A stretch of DNA of 6,710 nt from Alphaproteobacteria bacterium (GTDB lineage Bacteria > Pseudomonadota > Alphaproteobacteria > Rhizobiales > Devosiaceae). Below, piece after piece: positions 6,106-6,710 of the stretch. The notes under the pieces were generated by a model. The model saw only the letters and a program-made list of their open reading frames with translations, was not told the DNA's origin and did no database searches. The stretch's first letter is position 1. Each line of letters opens with the position of its first letter. A program made the position numbers and the translations under genes. The stretch is from positions 1 through 6,710 of the forward strand of contig JAADFY010000078.1 in NCBI GenBank assembly GCA_013152625.1, in the 5' to 3' direction.

Positions 6106-6710
6106 TCAACCCTGCTGGGACGGATCGGTTGCATCGCGCAGCCCATCGCCGATGAAGTTGACGCTAAGAACGAACAGCGAAATGACCGCGCCCACCGGTA
6201 GCCACATCCACCAGAAGTTCTGCAGCACGCGGATTTCCTGGGCCGAATTCAGGATGTTTCCCCAGGTGGGAATGTTCAGCGGCACGCCCAGCCCCAAAAA
6301 GCTCAGCCCCGCCTCGGCCAGAATGAACGCCGCCGTTGACAGGGTGATATTGACCATGATCGGCCCCAGGGCATTGGGCAGAATGTGCTTGTAGCAAATC
6401 GAGGTCGTGGACAGCCCGAAGCTCTGCAACGCCTGCACATATTCCTCCTCGCGCAAGGACAGCATTCGGGCCCTGGCCATGCGATACATGCCGCCCCAGC
6501 CGGTCACCACAAAGATGAGCATCAAATTGATCAGGCTCTGCCCGAAGATCGAGACCAAAAGCAGCACTAAAATGATCTGGGGAAAGGACATGAAAAGTTC
6601 CGATACGCGCAACGCGATTACATCGAGCCAGCCCCCCCGGTAACCGGTGTAAGCGCCGATCAGAACGCCGATGGCGGCTGAAATAATGCCGCTGCCCAGA
6701 CCGACCAGAA
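6106..6710 (-). CDS. Peptide/nickel-type ABC transporter permease, OppC/DppC type, C-terminal part
   Basis: Inner-membrane permease, cut by the right edge. The reading frame stays open from the stop at 6106 to base 6710, giving about 200 residues out of the usual 280-300. The TTG at 6612 is not the start, because the upstream codons continue a typical OppC sequence (GVLIGAYTGYRGGWLDVIAL, then RVSELFMSFPQ). Several hydrophobic membrane segments are visible. The cytoplasmic EAA-like loop, which docks on the ATPases, reads YVQALQSFGLSTTSICYKHI then LPN. Downstream are AEAGLSFLGLG and a C-terminal GDGLRDATDP ending, both hallmarks of the OppC/DppC permease. The first permease gene and the periplasmic binding protein are expected just beyond the window. 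The stop is 5 nt before the oppD-type ATG, so the importer genes are tightly coupled. Confidence 0.92.
   Translation of the reverse strand, partial: LVGLGSGIISAAIGVLIGAYTGYRGGWLDVIALRVSELFMSFPQIILVLLLVSIFGQSLINLMLIFVVTGWGGMYRMARARMLSLREEEYVQALQSFGLSTTSICYKHILPNALGPIMVNITLSTAAFILAEAGLSFLGLGVPLNIPTWGNILNSAQEIRVLQNFWWMWLPVGAVISLFVLSVNFIGDGLRDATDPSQQG

Noticed and set aside
2377..6106. Identical 11-mer AAGAGCATGTC at the starts of nanK (2377-2387) and the oppD-type gene (6096-6106)
   Set aside because: It covers the start codon and a Met-Ser beginning with a purine-rich lead, so chance and shared initiation bias explain it; no longer repeat extends from it.
6106..6612. Reading the permease as a short complete protein starting at TTG 6612
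   Set aside because: The frame remains open to the window edge and the upstream codons encode expected OppC sequence, so it is a gene truncated by the window.

Overview
The window is one stretch of eight co-directional genes, all on the minus strand and read from the right edge to the left. Gaps are 62 bp at most and two junctions overlap, so it looks like a single operon cut at both ends. The fairly high GC, the GTG start on one gene and the style of the proteins suggest a proteobacterium, perhaps an alphaproteobacterium. That placement is an inference from general look, and nothing in the window is diagnostic.

Right part (about 4084-6710): three components of a peptide/nickel-type (Opp/Dpp) ABC importer. 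They are the C-terminal two thirds of the second permease (OppC/DppC type) and two ATPases (OppD/DppD and OppF/DppF types), each with all nucleotide-binding motifs and the C-terminal cysteine-rich extension. The solute-binding protein and first permease are presumably beyond the right edge.

Middle part (about 1494-4021): the core sialic acid catabolic set in reaction order. N-acetylneuraminate lyase (nanA) splits sialic acid into ManNAc and pyruvate. A ROK-family kinase (nanK) phosphorylates ManNAc, and N-acetylmannosamine-6-phosphate 2-epimerase (nanE) makes GlcNAc-6-phosphate. The gene order is nanA-nanE-nanK. The linked importer therefore probably brings in sialic acid or a related sugar, as the Opp/Dpp-type Sat system of Haemophilus ducreyi does. 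The later enzymes nagA and nagB are not in the window.

Left part (1-1448): two unrelated PLP enzymes follow nanK. One is a complete class III (fold type I) aminotransferase resembling glutamate-1-semialdehyde aminomutase. The other is the first 38 codons of a class IV (fold type IV, branched-chain/D-amino acid type) aminotransferase. Neither is a standard part of Neu5Ac catabolism. They are the most interesting aspect of the locus, because they hint at a modified substrate (for example an aminated nonulosonic acid or an amino acid conjugate) or at an extra use of the released pyruvate. NanK also has a degraded ROK zinc motif.

No RNA genes, CRISPR arrays, mobile elements or convincing terminators were seen. 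No gap exceeds 62 bp.
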